Notes under the pieces: model-generated
Told to the model about the DNA's origin: nothing
Seen by the model: only the letters and a program-made list of their open reading frames with translations
Database searches by the model: none
Part shown: positions 1-8,039 of the stretch, piece by piece
Position numbering within the stretch: position 1 is the first letter of the stretch
Layout: the number at the start of each line of letters is the position of its first letter
Position numbers and translations under genes: made by a program
Assembly: GCA_017529875.1 (NCBI GenBank)
Contig: JAFXNC010000034.1
Span: 1-64,000 of the forward strand
Reading direction: 5' to 3'
Origin: Ruminococcus sp.
Lineage (GTDB): Bacteria > Bacillota > Clostridia > Oscillospirales > Ruminococcaceae
Length of the DNA: 64,000 nt

Positions 1-614
1 GCATAGACTATATCATACAGTCCTGCGATGCCGCCGACAGGCTTGGCGCAGACAGGATCGTGATACACAGCGGCTCCTGTGCCAAGCTCAGCCGCGAACA
101 GGCTCTGGAGCTTGCCGGGGATACGCTGCTCAGAGCGCGAAGGGCCGCTTTGGAGCAGGGATTTGAGCATATTCATTTTTGCCCCGAGACTATGGGCAAG
201 ATCAACCAGCTCGGAGATCTCAGGGAAGTACTTGAACTGTGCAAGCTCGATGAGAGCTTTCTGCCCTGCGTGGATTTCGGGCATCTGAATGCCCGCAGTC
301 TTGGCTGGATAAAGGGCAGGGCAGAGTACGCCAAGATACTTGACGATATTGAAAATGCCATTGGGATCGACCGGCTCAGGGTCTTTCACAGCCACTTTTC
401 CAAGATCATGTATACCGAGAACGGCGGCGAAAAGAAGCACCTGACCTTTGACGACAACGAGGGCTTCGGCCCTGACTATGAGCCTCTTATGGAGCTTATC
501 GCGCAGAAACAGCTTGCGCCGGTCATCATCTGCGAGAGCGCAGGAACTCAGACCGAGGACGCTCTTACCATGAAGAAATACTATATTTCTCAATTACCGG
601 AGGGATCAGAATGA
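1..614 (+). CDS. TIM-barrel protein, AP endonuclease 2 / endonuclease IV-like (5' partial)
   Basis: The gene is cut by the left edge; the open frame runs from base 3 without a stop, so the start lies outside the window. The protein has the series of metal-ligand-like motifs of the endonuclease IV / sugar isomerase TIM-barrel superfamily: IHSGS, CPETMGK, DFGHLNA, FHSHFSK and ICESAG. Endonuclease IV (Nfo) cleaves abasic sites using three zinc ions, but some relatives are isomerases. The segment around HSHFSK and HLTFDD differs from the classical Nfo pattern, so the substrate is uncertain. The stop overlaps the aroQ start (ATGA), which suggests translational coupling. Confidence 0.75.
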   Translation, partial: IDYIIQSCDAADRLGADRIVIHSGSCAKLSREQALELAGDTLLRARRAALEQGFEHIHFCPETMGKINQLGDLREVLELCKLDESFLPCVDFGHLNARSLGWIKGRAEYAKILDDIENAIGIDRLRVFHSHFSKIMYTENGGEKKHLTFDDNEGFGPDYEPLMELIAQKQLAPVIICESAGTQTEDALTMKKYYISQLPEGSE

Positions 615-1048
615 AAAAAATACTTGTTATCCACGGCCCCAATCTCAATCTTCTCGGAGAGCGTGAGCCCGGGGTCTACGGCACCGACACCTTTGACAGC
701 ATCAACGGCGAGATCATGGAGCTTGCCCTTGAAAAGGGGCTGAGCTGTGAGATCTTTCAGTCCAATCACGAGGGCGAGATCATCGACAAGCTTCATATGG
801 CGAGGAAGGAATTTGACGGAGTTATCCTCAACGCCGGAGCCTATACGCATTACAGCTATGCTATCCGGGATGCTATCGCCGCCATTAAGATCCCTGTGAT
901 CGAGGTGCATCTGAGCAATATCCACGCCCGGGACGAATTCCGTCACACATCTGTGATTGCTCCGGTGTGCGTGGGACAGATCGCAGGCTTCGGCAAGCAC
1001 AGCTATTTCCTGGCTGTTGAGGCTATGAAAAGGATCGTGGGTGAGTAA
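611..1048 (+). CDS. aroQ: type II 3-dehydroquinate dehydratase
   Basis: This enzyme converts 3-dehydroquinate to 3-dehydroshikimate in the shikimate pathway. The 145-residue length is typical of the small type II dodecameric enzyme. Visible motifs are HGPNLNLLG near the N-terminus, the catalytic Tyr23 in the flexible loop, NAGAYTHYS (about 74-82) and EVHLSN with His100. The start overlaps the preceding stop as ATGA with AGGGA upstream. The order aroQ, M24 peptidase, efp matches that of Bacillus subtilis (yqhS-yqhT-efp), which supports both identification and co-transcription. Confidence 0.97.
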   Translation: MKKILVIHGPNLNLLGEREPGVYGTDTFDSINGEIMELALEKGLSCEIFQSNHEGEIIDKLHMARKEFDGVILNAGAYTHYSYAIRDAIAAIKIPVIEVHLSNIHARDEFRHTSVIAPVCVGQIAGFGKHSYFLAVEAMKRIVGE

Positions 1049-2128
1049 ATGACTGAGAACATCTTTTCCTCGCTCTATATGCTGATGAGCGAGATAGGCA
1101 CCTTCACCGACTGTGCTGTTATCTCAGATGACGTCAACCGCAGATACTTTACAGGCATGAAGTCCTCTGCCGGGACGCTTCTTGTGTTCAGCGATGCGGC
1201 TTATCTTATCATAGATTCGCGGTATATCGAAAAAGCCCGTAAGACCGTAACTGACTGCGATGTAATCCTTCAGGATAAGCTCTACGACCAGATCAACGAG
1301 CTTATCGCTAAGCATGAGGCTGTTAAGGTCTCTGTTGATACAGTGAATCTGACCGTTGAGAGCCTTAACAAGCTTTCGAAAAAGCTAAACTGCGATATTG
1401 ACAGCTCCGACGAGCTTGCCGATACTATAAGGTCGATCAGAGCCGTGAAACGCGGCGAGGAGATCGAGTCGATGATCGCGGCTCAGCGTATCGCAGAGGC
1501 AGGATTCGAGCATATGCTGGGCTTTATCAGAGAGGGCAGGACTGAAAGAGAGATACAGCTCGAACTGGATTTCTATATGCTCTCTCACGGCGCAGAAGCC
1601 CTTTCCTTTGACACTATCGCTCTGACCGGCAAAAACACTTCTATGCCTCACGGCGTCCCCTCGGATGATGTGGTGAAAAGCGGAGATTTCGTGCTTATGG
1701 ACTTCGGCGCAGTGGTCAACGGCTACCACAGTGATATGACTCGGACGGTCTGCGTGGGTCAGCCCGACGATGAGATGAAAAAGGTCTACGACATCGTCCT
1801 CAATGCTCAGCTTGAAGGCCTGAAGGCTGTCAAAGCCGGCATCAAGGGCTGTGAGTTGGATTCCATTTCAAGGAAGTATATTTCCGACGCTGGCTACGGA
1901 GAGTATTTCGGTCACTCGCTGGGACACGGCGTGGGCATGGATATCCACGAGATGCCCTATGCATCGCCCACCAGCGGCGATATTCTCGAGGAGGACAGCA
2001 TAATAACCGTTGAACCGGGCATTTATCTCCCGGGCAGATTCGGCGTCAGGATCGAGGACTTTGTGGTAGTCCGGGAAGACGGCTGCTTTAATATGACCGA
2101 TGCCCCGAAAGAACTGATCATTCTGTGA
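1049..2128 (+). CDS. M24 family Xaa-Pro aminopeptidase
   Basis: This 359-residue protein is a pita-bread metallopeptidase that removes an N-terminal residue preceding proline. The N-terminal creatinase-like domain covers about residues 1-125. The catalytic domain carries the expected metal ligands: Asp in LMDFGAV, Asp in YHSDMTRT, His in GHGVGMDIHE, Glu in TVEPGIY and Glu in VRIEDF. It begins directly after the aroQ stop with no spacer. Its position just before efp is conserved in Firmicutes; the reason is not known from the sequence. Confidence 0.95.
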   Translation: MTENIFSSLYMLMSEIGTFTDCAVISDDVNRRYFTGMKSSAGTLLVFSDAAYLIIDSRYIEKARKTVTDCDVILQDKLYDQINELIAKHEAVKVSVDTVNLTVESLNKLSKKLNCDIDSSDELADTIRSIRAVKRGEEIESMIAAQRIAEAGFEHMLGFIREGRTEREIQLELDFYMLSHGAEALSFDTIALTGKNTSMPHGVPSDDVVKSGDFVLMDFGAVVNGYHSDMTRTVCVGQPDDEMKKVYDIVLNAQLEGLKAVKAGIKGCELDSISRKYISDAGYGEYFGHSLGHGVGMDIHEMPYASPTSGDILEEDSIITVEPGIYLPGRFGVRIEDFVVVREDGCFNMTDAPKELIIL

Positions 2129-2185
2129 GGCGTCCCGGCAAGTGTAAATAAATTATTAATGATAGCGAAAATACTGTTAAAACAC

Positions 2186-2214
2186 TTGCAATATGCGCCG
2201 AAATAAAGTAAAAT
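2186..2214 (+). promoter_or_regulatory. predicted sigma-A promoter for efp
   Basis: TTGCAA (2186-2191), a 17-bp spacer and TAAAAT (2209-2214) lie about 85 bases before efp. The leader holds a small hairpin (AGGCC, loop GAAC, GGCCT, 2254-2267) without a T-run, so it is probably not a terminator. Confidence 0.6.
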
Positions 2215-2298
2215 AAGTATAAGGATATTTATGTGTATTTGTCCGTATACCTGAGGCCGAACGGCCTTATATCAAATAATACAATGGAGGTATAAACT

Positions 2299-2856
2299 AT
2301 GATTACTGCCGGCGATTTCAGAAACGGTGTAACTTTCGAGGAGGACGGCAACGTAATGCAGATCGTGGAATTCCAGCACGTTAAGCCCGGCAAAGGCGCT
2401 GCATTCGTAAGAGCTAAGGTCAAGAACGTTATTTCCGGTTCCGTGGTTGAAAAGACCTATAACCCCACTGCCAAGTTCCCGACAGCTTTTGTTGAGAGAA
2501 AGGATATGGAGTATTCCTATAATGACGGCGATCTCTACTACTTTATGGATCCCGAGACCTATGAGCTGGTTCCCGTAAACGCTTCCGAGCTTTCCGAGAA
2601 CTTCAAGTTCGTTAAGGAGAACATGATCTGCAAGATCCTGTCCTACAAGGGTAAGGTGTTCGGCGTTGAGCCTCCTTTCTTCGTAGATCTCGAAGTTACA
2701 GAGACCGAGCCCGGCCTTGCAGGCAATACTGCTACCAACGCTACCAAGCCTGCTACTGTTGAGACCGGCGCTGAGATCAAGGTTCCGCTGTTCATCAACA
2801 TCGGCGACAAGATCAGGATCGATACCCGTACCTGCGAGTACATGGAGCGTGCCTGA
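2299..2856 (+). CDS. efp: translation elongation factor P
   Basis: EF-P binds between the P and E sites and relieves ribosome stalling at proline stretches. The 185-residue length and three-barrel architecture are typical. The loop lysine that reaches the peptidyl transfer centre is Lys32 in KPGKGAAF. The C-terminal segment DKIRIDTRT is the family signature. A GGAGG site sits 9 bases before the ATG. No epmA or epmB is seen nearby, so any modification of Lys32 cannot be read from this window. Codon use is strongly biased, as in highly expressed genes. Confidence 0.98.
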   Translation: MITAGDFRNGVTFEEDGNVMQIVEFQHVKPGKGAAFVRAKVKNVISGSVVEKTYNPTAKFPTAFVERKDMEYSYNDGDLYYFMDPETYELVPVNASELSENFKFVKENMICKILSYKGKVFGVEPPFFVDLEVTETEPGLAGNTATNATKPATVETGAEIKVPLFINIGDKIRIDTRTCEYMERA

Positions 2857-2892
2857 CAATCAGAAAACATACAGTGAACGGAGGCTGATCTT

Positions 2893-3312
2893 ATGGAGCT
2901 TTCAAACAAGGTCGCTTATCTGAAAGGCCTGATGGAAGGCCTCGGGATCGACGAATCCACCAACGAGGGAAAGATCCTGAAGGCTATGGCTGATATCCTT
3001 GCTGAAATGGCTGAGTCCGTTGAGGATCTTGCCGTTGAGGTAGATGAGGCTGTTGACCTGCTGGATACCATCGACGAGGACCTCGGTCAGGTCGAGGAAG
3101 ACCTTTACGGCGATGACGACGACGATGAGGACGAAGACGAAGACGGCGACGAATCCGATTTCGACGAAGTCCAGTACGAATGCGTTTGTCCCACCTGCGG
3201 CGATACCATTTATCTCGATGAAGGTGTAGTCGAGGAAGGTTCTATCGACTGTCCCAACTGCGGCGAAAAGCTTGAATTTGACTTCGAGCCCGACGACGAC
3301 AGCGAGGAGTAA
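2893..3312 (+). CDS. CD1247-type acidic zinc-ribbon protein
   Basis: This 139-residue protein has an N-terminal helical part (residues 1-70, Leu/Glu/Asp rich and probably coiled-coil), a very acidic linker of Asp and Glu (about 73-95), and a C-terminal zinc ribbon with CPTCGD and CPNCGE. I recognise it as the small clostridial family named after the CD1247 N-terminal domain, usually found after efp. It starts 36 bases after efp with GGAGG upstream and is probably in the same transcript. The biochemical role is unknown; nucleic-acid or protein binding through the ribbon is only an inference. Confidence 0.8.
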   Translation: MELSNKVAYLKGLMEGLGIDESTNEGKILKAMADILAEMAESVEDLAVEVDEAVDLLDTIDEDLGQVEEDLYGDDDDDEDEDEDGDESDFDEVQYECVCPTCGDTIYLDEGVVEEGSIDCPNCGEKLEFDFEPDDDSEE

Positions 3313-3337
3313 TACCAACATACAAATCTATAAAAGT

Positions 3338-3448
3338 TTCAGGGGTGGTGAAAGTCCACACCGGAGGTTACAGTCCTCGACCGCAGAAATGCGCTGATTC
3401 GGTGAAATTCCGAAACCGACGGTCAAAGTCCGGATGGAAGAAACGACG
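3338..3448 (+). promoter_or_regulatory. FMN riboswitch (RFN element)
   Basis: The aptamer shows the conserved RFN strings AGGGGTGGTGAAAGTCC, ACCGGAGGTTACAGTCC, GGTGAAATTCCG, CCGACGGTCAAAGTCCGGATG and GAAGAAA in the correct order. FMN binding would favour the downstream terminator at 3466-3490 and lower ribU expression. It follows the stop of the zinc-ribbon gene by 25 bases, so it may also act on read-through from efp. Confidence 0.96.
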
Positions 3449-3465
3449 GTCCTATTTGGATTTAT

Positions 3466-3490
3466 GCCCCCGATCTTTCGGGGGCTTTTC
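3466..3490 (+). terminator. FMN riboswitch expression-platform terminator
   Basis: A perfect 8-bp stem, GCCCCCGA and TCGGGGGC with loop TCTT, is followed by TTTTC. It lies between the aptamer and ribU and is the likely FMN-controlled switch point. Confidence 0.93.
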
Positions 3491-3537
3491 ATTTTCCGCT
3501 GTTTCTCCCAATAATATCATTATTGGAGGAATAAACA

Positions 3538-4245
3538 ATGAGTTCAAAATCAATTGCAGCAAACAGAGGTAATACCGGTATGAATGTAAAGAAAATGACT
3601 ATCCTTGCGATGTTTATCGCCCTCGGATATGTGTGTCTGTTCGTGTTCAGGATCAAGGTGCAGTTTCTGACCCTTGAATTCAAGGACGTGTTCATCACTA
3701 TGTCCGGCTTTATCTTCGGACCTCTTGCTGCCGCTGCCGTGGCACTTGCCGAGAGTCTGCTTGAGCTTGCGACCCTTTCCGACACAGGATTCTGGGGCGC
3801 TCTGATGAACTTTGCCGGCAGCGCTGCATTTGCTGTAACAGCGTCACTTATCTACAAGTTCAACAAGACTTTCAAAGGCGCAGTTATCGGTCTGGTATCA
3901 GCCGTGTTCAGCATGACTGCCGTTATGCTCCTGATGAACATTCTCATCACACCGATCTATATGCATACCGATGTCAACACCGTTGCAGGCATGATCCCCA
4001 AGCTGCTGCTGCCCTTCAACCTTATCAAGGGTATGCTCAACGCAGCTATCGCTTTCATCCTCTACAAGCCCCTTTCCCAGGCTCTCAGAGCTACGGGTAT
4101 GCTGCCGAAAAGCTCTGCCGGCGGATTTACTGTGAACAGGAAATCTGTCTTTGGCCTGATGGTCGCACTCGCGGTCGTAGTGGCTTCTGTGGTGCTCATC
4201 TTCACTATGTTTGAGGGGTCTTCCTTTGAGTTCGTTAAGAAGTGA
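3538..4245 (+). CDS. ribU: riboflavin ECF transporter substrate-binding subunit RibU
   Basis: RibU is the membrane S component that captures riboflavin and works with a shared ECF energizing module (EcfA, EcfA', EcfT), which is not in this window. The 235-residue protein has about six hydrophobic segments and the family segments TLEFKDVFITMSGFIFGP and AESLLEL. The upstream FMN riboswitch supports a flavin substrate. The ATG follows GGAGGA by 7 bases. The hydrophilic N-terminal stretch of about 20 residues before the first helix is longer than in many homologues. Confidence 0.93.
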   Translation: MSSKSIAANRGNTGMNVKKMTILAMFIALGYVCLFVFRIKVQFLTLEFKDVFITMSGFIFGPLAAAAVALAESLLELATLSDTGFWGALMNFAGSAAFAVTASLIYKFNKTFKGAVIGLVSAVFSMTAVMLLMNILITPIYMHTDVNTVAGMIPKLLLPFNLIKGMLNAAIAFILYKPLSQALRATGMLPKSSAGGFTVNRKSVFGLMVALAVVVASVVLIFTMFEGSSFEFVKK

Positions 4246-4264
4246 TCGGCTTATCCCGATAAAA

Positions 4265-4301
4265 AAACGGTATATCCGCTAAGCTTGCGGATATACCGTT
4301 T
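4265..4301. terminator. bidirectional terminator between ribU and metK
   Basis: A perfect 15-bp inverted repeat (4265-4279 and 4287-4301, loop TAAGCTT) is preceded by an A-run and followed by a T-rich stretch. It can stop the convergent ribU and metK transcripts. Confidence 0.92.
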
Positions 4302-4320
4302 ATTTGTTTGGTCAACTTGT

Positions 4321-5493
4321 TTACTTTACTGCTTCGAGCAGAGCTTCAACTCTGTCTCTCTTTTCCCAGGCGACGCCAAGATCCTCACGGCCGATGTGAC
4401 CGTATGCAGCAAGTTGCTTGTACTGAGGCTTTCTCAGGTCGAGATCGCGGATAATTGCTGAGGGGCGCAGATCGAAGACCTTCTTTACAGCCTCGGAGAG
4501 CTTTTCGTCGCTGACCTTGCCGGTACCGAAGCTGTCAACGAGTATGGAAACAGGATGTGCAACGCCGATTGCATACGCAAGCTCCACCTCGCACTTGTCA
4601 GCGAGCCCTGCGGCTACGATGTTCTTGGCTATGTAGCGGGCAGCGTAGCTTGCGGAGCGGTCGACCTTCGTGGGATCCTTTCCGGAGAAGGCTCCGCCGC
4701 CGTGACGGGCATAGCCGCCGTAGGTGTCAACGATGATCTTTCTTCCGGTGAGGCCGCTGTCACCCTGGGGACCGCCTACCACAAATCTTCCGGTGGGGTT
4801 TACAAAGTATACTGTGTTTTCGTCAAGGAGCTCCGCGGGGATGACTGTCTTGATGACCTTCTCGATGATGTCTTCTCTGATCTGGCCGAGCATAACGCTG
4901 GCGTCGTGCTGAGAGGAAACGACCACAGTGTCAACTCTTGCAGGCTTGCCGTCAACATACTCAACTGTTACCTGAGTCTTGCCGTCAGGACGGAGGTAGG
5001 GGAGTGTGCCGTTCTTTCTCACCTCGGTGAGTTTCAGAGCAAGCTTGTGCGCAAGGGAGATAGGCATGGGCATAAGCTCGGGGGTCTCGTTGCAGGCAAA
5101 GCCGAACATGATGCCCTGGTCTCCGGCGCCGGTGTCAAACTCGTTTTCCTCCCTGCCTTCGAGGGCATTGTCAACACCCATAGCGATGTCGGGCGACTGC
5201 TTGTCGATAGAGGTCATAACAGCGCAGGTATGACCGTCAAAGCCATATTTGGCTCTGTCGTAGCCTATGCCAACAACGGTGTCGCGTACTATCTGAGGGA
5301 TATCAACTGTTGCCTTGGTGGTGATCTCGCCCATGCACATAACGAAACCGGTGGTAGTAACAGTCTCGCAGGCTACTCTTGAAAGGGGATCCTGTTCAAG
5401 AAGTGCATCGAGCACGGCGTCGGAGATCTGGTCGCAGATCTTGTCGGGATGTCCTTCTGTTACTGACTCGGATGTGAATAAAAACTTAGACAT
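4321..5493 (-). CDS. metK: S-adenosylmethionine synthetase
   Basis: MetK makes S-adenosylmethionine from methionine and ATP. The 390-residue length is normal. The ATP-binding signature [12 protein letters not shown] spans residues 14-25, the GAGDQG loop residues 122-127, and the C-terminal part has [16 protein letters not shown]. An AGGAGG site lies just before the ATG. The gene is monocistronic, behind a sigma-A promoter and a SAM-I riboswitch, so its product represses its own synthesis. Confidence 0.99.
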   Translation of the reverse strand: MSKFLFTSESVTEGHPDKICDQISDAVLDALLEQDPLSRVACETVTTTGFVMCMGEITTKATVDIPQIVRDTVVGIGYDRAKYGFDGHTCAVMTSIDKQSPDIAMGVDNALEGREENEFDTGAGDQGIMFGFACNETPELMPMPISLAHKLALKLTEVRKNGTLPYLRPDGKTQVTVEYVDGKPARVDTVVVSSQHDASVMLGQIREDIIEKVIKTVIPAELLDENTVYFVNPTGRFVVGGPQGDSGLTGRKIIVDTYGGYARHGGGAFSGKDPTKVDRSASYAARYIAKNIVAAGLADKCEVELAYAIGVAHPVSILVDSFGTGKVSDEKLSEAVKKVFDLRPSAIIRDLDLRKPQYKQLAAYGHIGREDLGVAWEKRDRVEALLEAVK

Positions 5494-5544
5494 AACGTCC
5501 TCCTTCTATGCGGCTTAGCCGCTGGTAAAAATGTTTCAGAGAAT

Positions 5545-5572
5545 TAAAAAAGGCGCTTCGCTCCGAAACGCC
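5545..5572 (-). terminator. SAM riboswitch expression-platform terminator
   Basis: On the minus strand GGCGTTTCG and CGAAGCGCC form a 9-bp stem (one G-U pair) with a 3-base loop, followed by a run of six T. It lies between the SAM-I aptamer and metK. Confidence 0.92.
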
Positions 5573-5583
5573 AGAATAAAATC

Positions 5584-5680
5584 CTCATCTTCCGGAATAA
5601 TACCGCAGGATTTAGCACCTTGAAATAGATCAGGTTGCCGGGCTTCATAGGACCTGTTTCCTCAGCCACTCTTGATAAGG
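5584..5680 (-). promoter_or_regulatory. SAM-I (S-box) riboswitch upstream of metK
   Basis: Read on the minus strand, the leader shows the S-box core: CTTATCAAGAG, GGCTGAGG, ATGAAGCCCGGCAACC and AAGGTGCTAA, closed by GATGAG which pairs with CTTATC to form P1. SAM binding should favour the terminator at 5545-5572. The family is well known before metK in Firmicutes. Confidence 0.96.
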
Positions 5681-5697
5681 TATTAAATTATAATATT

Positions 5698-5726
5698 ATT
5701 ATACACTATTGCTCGGATCATGTCAA
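5698..5726 (-). promoter_or_regulatory. consensus sigma-A promoter for metK
   Basis: On the minus strand there is a perfect TTGACA (5721-5726), a 17-bp spacer and a perfect TATAAT (5698-5703). Transcription would start near 5690, just before the S-box aptamer. Confidence 0.9.
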
Positions 5727-5742
5727 TGACTATACAAAAATT

Positions 5743-6465
5743 TTACAAACTGTTGAGCTTGTGTATGGGCTCGTTTGCAAGTATCTTCTCTCCGTTGTGA
5801 GCGATCCTGTCGATCATTTTGGGGTTGAATTTCTTGGCGATAACTTCTTCGGCGGCGCTAAGCAGTGCATGACCGCTGGTAGGGCGGTGATAGTCGGTGC
5901 CGAGGATGTACACAAAGCCGTCGCCGATAAGCTTTTTGCAGGCACGCCTTGTGGAGAAAGAGGTAAATGACTTAGCATTGAGCTGCCCGATAACGTCCAG
6001 CGACATCAGCTCAGCAAGAGAGCTGTATGAAGTGAAATTCAGATAACGCTCGATGTGAGCTACCATTATTTTAAGGTCATCGGTGTGAGCCAGCTCGTCA
6101 GTGTCGTTTATTATGGCTGAGGTGATCTCGGTGTAGGGCATTTCCCAAAGCAGATAATCGGTGCCCTGGAGGCACAGCTGTTTGATCTCCTCGCATCTGA
6201 GCAGGGCGTGATTGTAAAGCACCTCAGCGCCGAGAAGTATCTTCGGGTGCTCGGGTCTCAGATGCTCTTTCAGCGTCGCATAAGCTTCATTTCTGCGCTT
6301 GATGAACTTTTCTATGCTTATCTCATGCATATAGAAATGCGGAGTAGCACAGACGATATCAACTCCGTCCGCCGCCATCATATCGAGAAGCTCAACGGAT
6401 TCTTCAACGCTCCGCGAGCCGTCGTCTATGCCCGGCAGTATATGCGAATGAAAATCTATTTTCAT
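5743..6465 (-). CDS. CpsB/CapC family PHP-domain tyrosine phosphatase
   Basis: The 240-residue protein belongs to the manganese-dependent PHP phosphatases (CpsB, YwqE) that dephosphorylate bacterial tyrosine kinases of capsule pathways. It has the N-terminal metal motif DFHSHILPGIDDG, ATPHFY, the central Glu of LLGAEVLYN, HIERY and the C-terminal GTDYHRP. No tyrosine kinase or glycosyltransferase is nearby, so here it is an orphan. The start has CAGGAG upstream and its own promoter, divergent from lysA. The family is clear but the substrate is inferred. Confidence 0.9.
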   Translation of the reverse strand: MKIDFHSHILPGIDDGSRSVEESVELLDMMAADGVDIVCATPHFYMHEISIEKFIKRRNEAYATLKEHLRPEHPKILLGAEVLYNHALLRCEEIKQLCLQGTDYLLWEMPYTEITSAIINDTDELAHTDDLKIMVAHIERYLNFTSYSSLAELMSLDVIGQLNAKSFTSFSTRRACKKLIGDGFVYILGTDYHRPTSGHALLSAAEEVIAKKFNPKMIDRIAHNGEKILANEPIHKLNSL

Positions 6466-6490
6466 TTTTTCATCTCCTGTTCTAAGTAAA

Positions 6491-6519
6491 ATTATACCAT
6501 TTTGCTATTGTTTTGTCAA
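6491..6519 (-). promoter_or_regulatory. consensus sigma-A promoter for the CpsB-like gene
   Basis: On the minus strand TTGACA (6514-6519), a 17-bp spacer and TATAAT (6491-6496) lie about 25 bases before the start codon, so the leader is short. Confidence 0.88.
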
Positions 6520-6595
6520 GCAGATATCTGGTTTTGCAGGATAAAGAATCGAATTATTCATTTTTTGGTTATTTTGTTAAATTTAACGAAAGTAC

Positions 6596-6624
6596 TTGAC
6601 GAAAAATCGAAAACGTGTTATTAT
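6596..6624 (+). promoter_or_regulatory. predicted sigma-A promoter for lysA
   Basis: TTGACG (6596-6601), a 17-bp spacer and TATTAT (6619-6624) lie about 40 bases before the chosen start. Confidence 0.7.
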
Positions 6625-6665
6625 ACTAATATGTTTTTTATTTTCTTAGTAAAGGAATGATATCA

Positions 6666-7931
6666 ATGAAAACTCCGTTTATCACCAAAGAAAAGGCCGA
6701 AGAAATTATCAAGGAATACCCGACTCCTTTTCATATTTACGATGAAGCCGGTATCAGATGGAATGCAAGAGAGCTTTACAAGGCTTTCTCCTGGAACAAG
6801 GGATACAGAGAGTTTTTTGCTGTAAAAGCTACTCCCAACCCATATATCCTCAACATCCTGAAAGAAGAAGGCTGCGGAGTTGACTGTTCCTCTCTCACCG
6901 AGCTTATGATGAGCGAGTGCTGCGGCTTTTCCGGCAGCGATATCATGTTCTCCTCCAATGTTACCCCCGAGGAGGATATGAAGAAGGCTTACGACCTCGG
7001 TGCATTCATCAACCTGGATGATATCACTCACATAGAGTTCCTTGAGAACCTCTGTGGGCTGCCTGAGACGGTTTTCTGCCGTTTTAACCCCGGCGGGCAT
7101 TTCGAGCTCGAAAACAAGATCATGGACGACCCCGGCGATGCCAAGTACGGCCTCACCCGCGAGCAGATGTTTGAAGCTTTCAAGCGGCTCAAAGCCAAGG
7201 GCGTTAAGCATTTCGGCATCCACGCTTTCCTTGCTTCCAATACCGTTACGAATAAATACTACCCCAAGCTTGCAAGCATTCTTTTTGAGCTTGCAGTTGA
7301 GCTGAAAAAAGAGACCGGCGCTGATATAAAGTACATCAATCTTTCCGGCGGCATTGGCATTTCCTATCTGCCCGACGTTCCGCAGAATGATATCGCAGTG
7401 ATCGGCGAGGGCGTACACAAGGCCTTCGACGAGATTCTCGTTCCCAACGGAATGGGCGATGTGGCGCTGTTTACCGAGCTGGGCAGATATATGCTGGCAC
7501 CCTACGGTCATCTTGTTACCAAGTGCATCCACCAAAAGCACATATATAAGGAGTACATCGGCTGCGACGCCTGCGCCTGCAACCTGATGAGACCCGCAAT
7601 GTACGGCTCCTATCACCATATTACTGTCCTCGGCAAGGAGAATGCCCCCTGTGACCACAAGTACGATGTTACCGGCGGCCTCTGCGAGAACAATGACAAG
7701 TTCGCTATCGACAGGATGCTCCCCGAGATCGAGATCGGCGATATCCTGGTCATCCACGACACCGGCGCTCACGGTTTCGCCATGGGCTACAACTACAACG
7801 GCAAGCTCCGCTCTGCCGAGCTCCTTCTGAAGGAGGACGGCTCCGTACAGCTTATCCGCAGAGCCGAGACCCCCTCGGACTATTTCAGGACATTCGATTT
7901 CACCGGCATACTCGACAAGTACATTGAATAG
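6666..7931 (+). CDS. lysA: diaminopimelate decarboxylase-like PLP enzyme
   Basis: A fold type III PLP decarboxylase that probably converts meso-diaminopimelate to lysine. The PLP lysine sits in FFAVKATPNP; GVDCSS, NLSGGIGI, ELGRYMLAPYG and the substrate cysteine region CDACACNLMRPAMYG follow. LysA proteins usually read HIGSQ where this one reads HAFLASN, so it belongs to a divergent branch and a related amino-acid substrate cannot be excluded. I chose the ATG at 6666 because AAAGGA lies 9 bases upstream; the in-frame ATG at 6657 overlaps that site. The gene has its own promoter. Confidence 0.88.
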   Translation: MKTPFITKEKAEEIIKEYPTPFHIYDEAGIRWNARELYKAFSWNKGYREFFAVKATPNPYILNILKEEGCGVDCSSLTELMMSECCGFSGSDIMFSSNVTPEEDMKKAYDLGAFINLDDITHIEFLENLCGLPETVFCRFNPGGHFELENKIMDDPGDAKYGLTREQMFEAFKRLKAKGVKHFGIHAFLASNTVTNKYYPKLASILFELAVELKKETGADIKYINLSGGIGISYLPDVPQNDIAVIGEGVHKAFDEILVPNGMGDVALFTELGRYMLAPYGHLVTKCIHQKHIYKEYIGCDACACNLMRPAMYGSYHHITVLGKENAPCDHKYDVTGGLCENNDKFAIDRMLPEIEIGDILVIHDTGAHGFAMGYNYNGKLRSAELLLKEDGSVQLIRRAETPSDYFRTFDFTGILDKYIE

Positions 7932-7939
7932 TAAGAATA

Positions 7940-7973
7940 ATGCGCTCCGTTTTCAGCGTGGCGCATATTTTTT
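7940..7973 (+). terminator. probable lysA terminator
   Basis: ATGCGC and GCGCAT form a 6-bp stem with a long 15-base loop, followed by six T (7968-7973). The weak stem makes some read-through likely. Confidence 0.55.
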
Positions 7974-8033
7974 CTCCTTTGGCTGTATAATCATAACAGT
8001 ACAGTTCGTCCACAACGTTATGAGCCAAAGGAG
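7974..8033 (+). promoter_or_regulatory. inverted repeat that includes the ribosome binding site of the GH10-like gene
   Basis: CTCCTTTGGCT (7974-7984) is perfectly complementary to AGCCAAAGGAG (8023-8033). The right arm contains the AAAGGAG ribosome binding site of the lipoprotein gene. A TATAAT lies between the arms at 7986-7991. A transcript reading through from lysA could fold to hide the site; one starting at the internal TATAAT would lack the left arm. Confidence 0.55.
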
Positions 8034-8039
8034 ACTAAA

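Noticed and set aside
2254..2267. Hairpin in the efp leader as a terminator or riboswitch
   Set aside because: Only 5 bp with no T-run and no known aptamer pattern.
2272..2859. Long minus-strand frame opposite efp
   Set aside because: It is the shadow of a highly biased gene; it has no ribosome binding site and no recognisable domain.
3090..3170. Acidic GAC/GAT/GAG repeats as a possible tandem repeat or CRISPR-like array
   Set aside because: They encode the Asp/Glu linker of the zinc-ribbon protein and have no regular spacing.
3345..3572. A 75-codon frame over the FMN riboswitch
   Set aside because: It covers the aptamer and terminator and its product is low-complexity; the RNA element explains the sequence.
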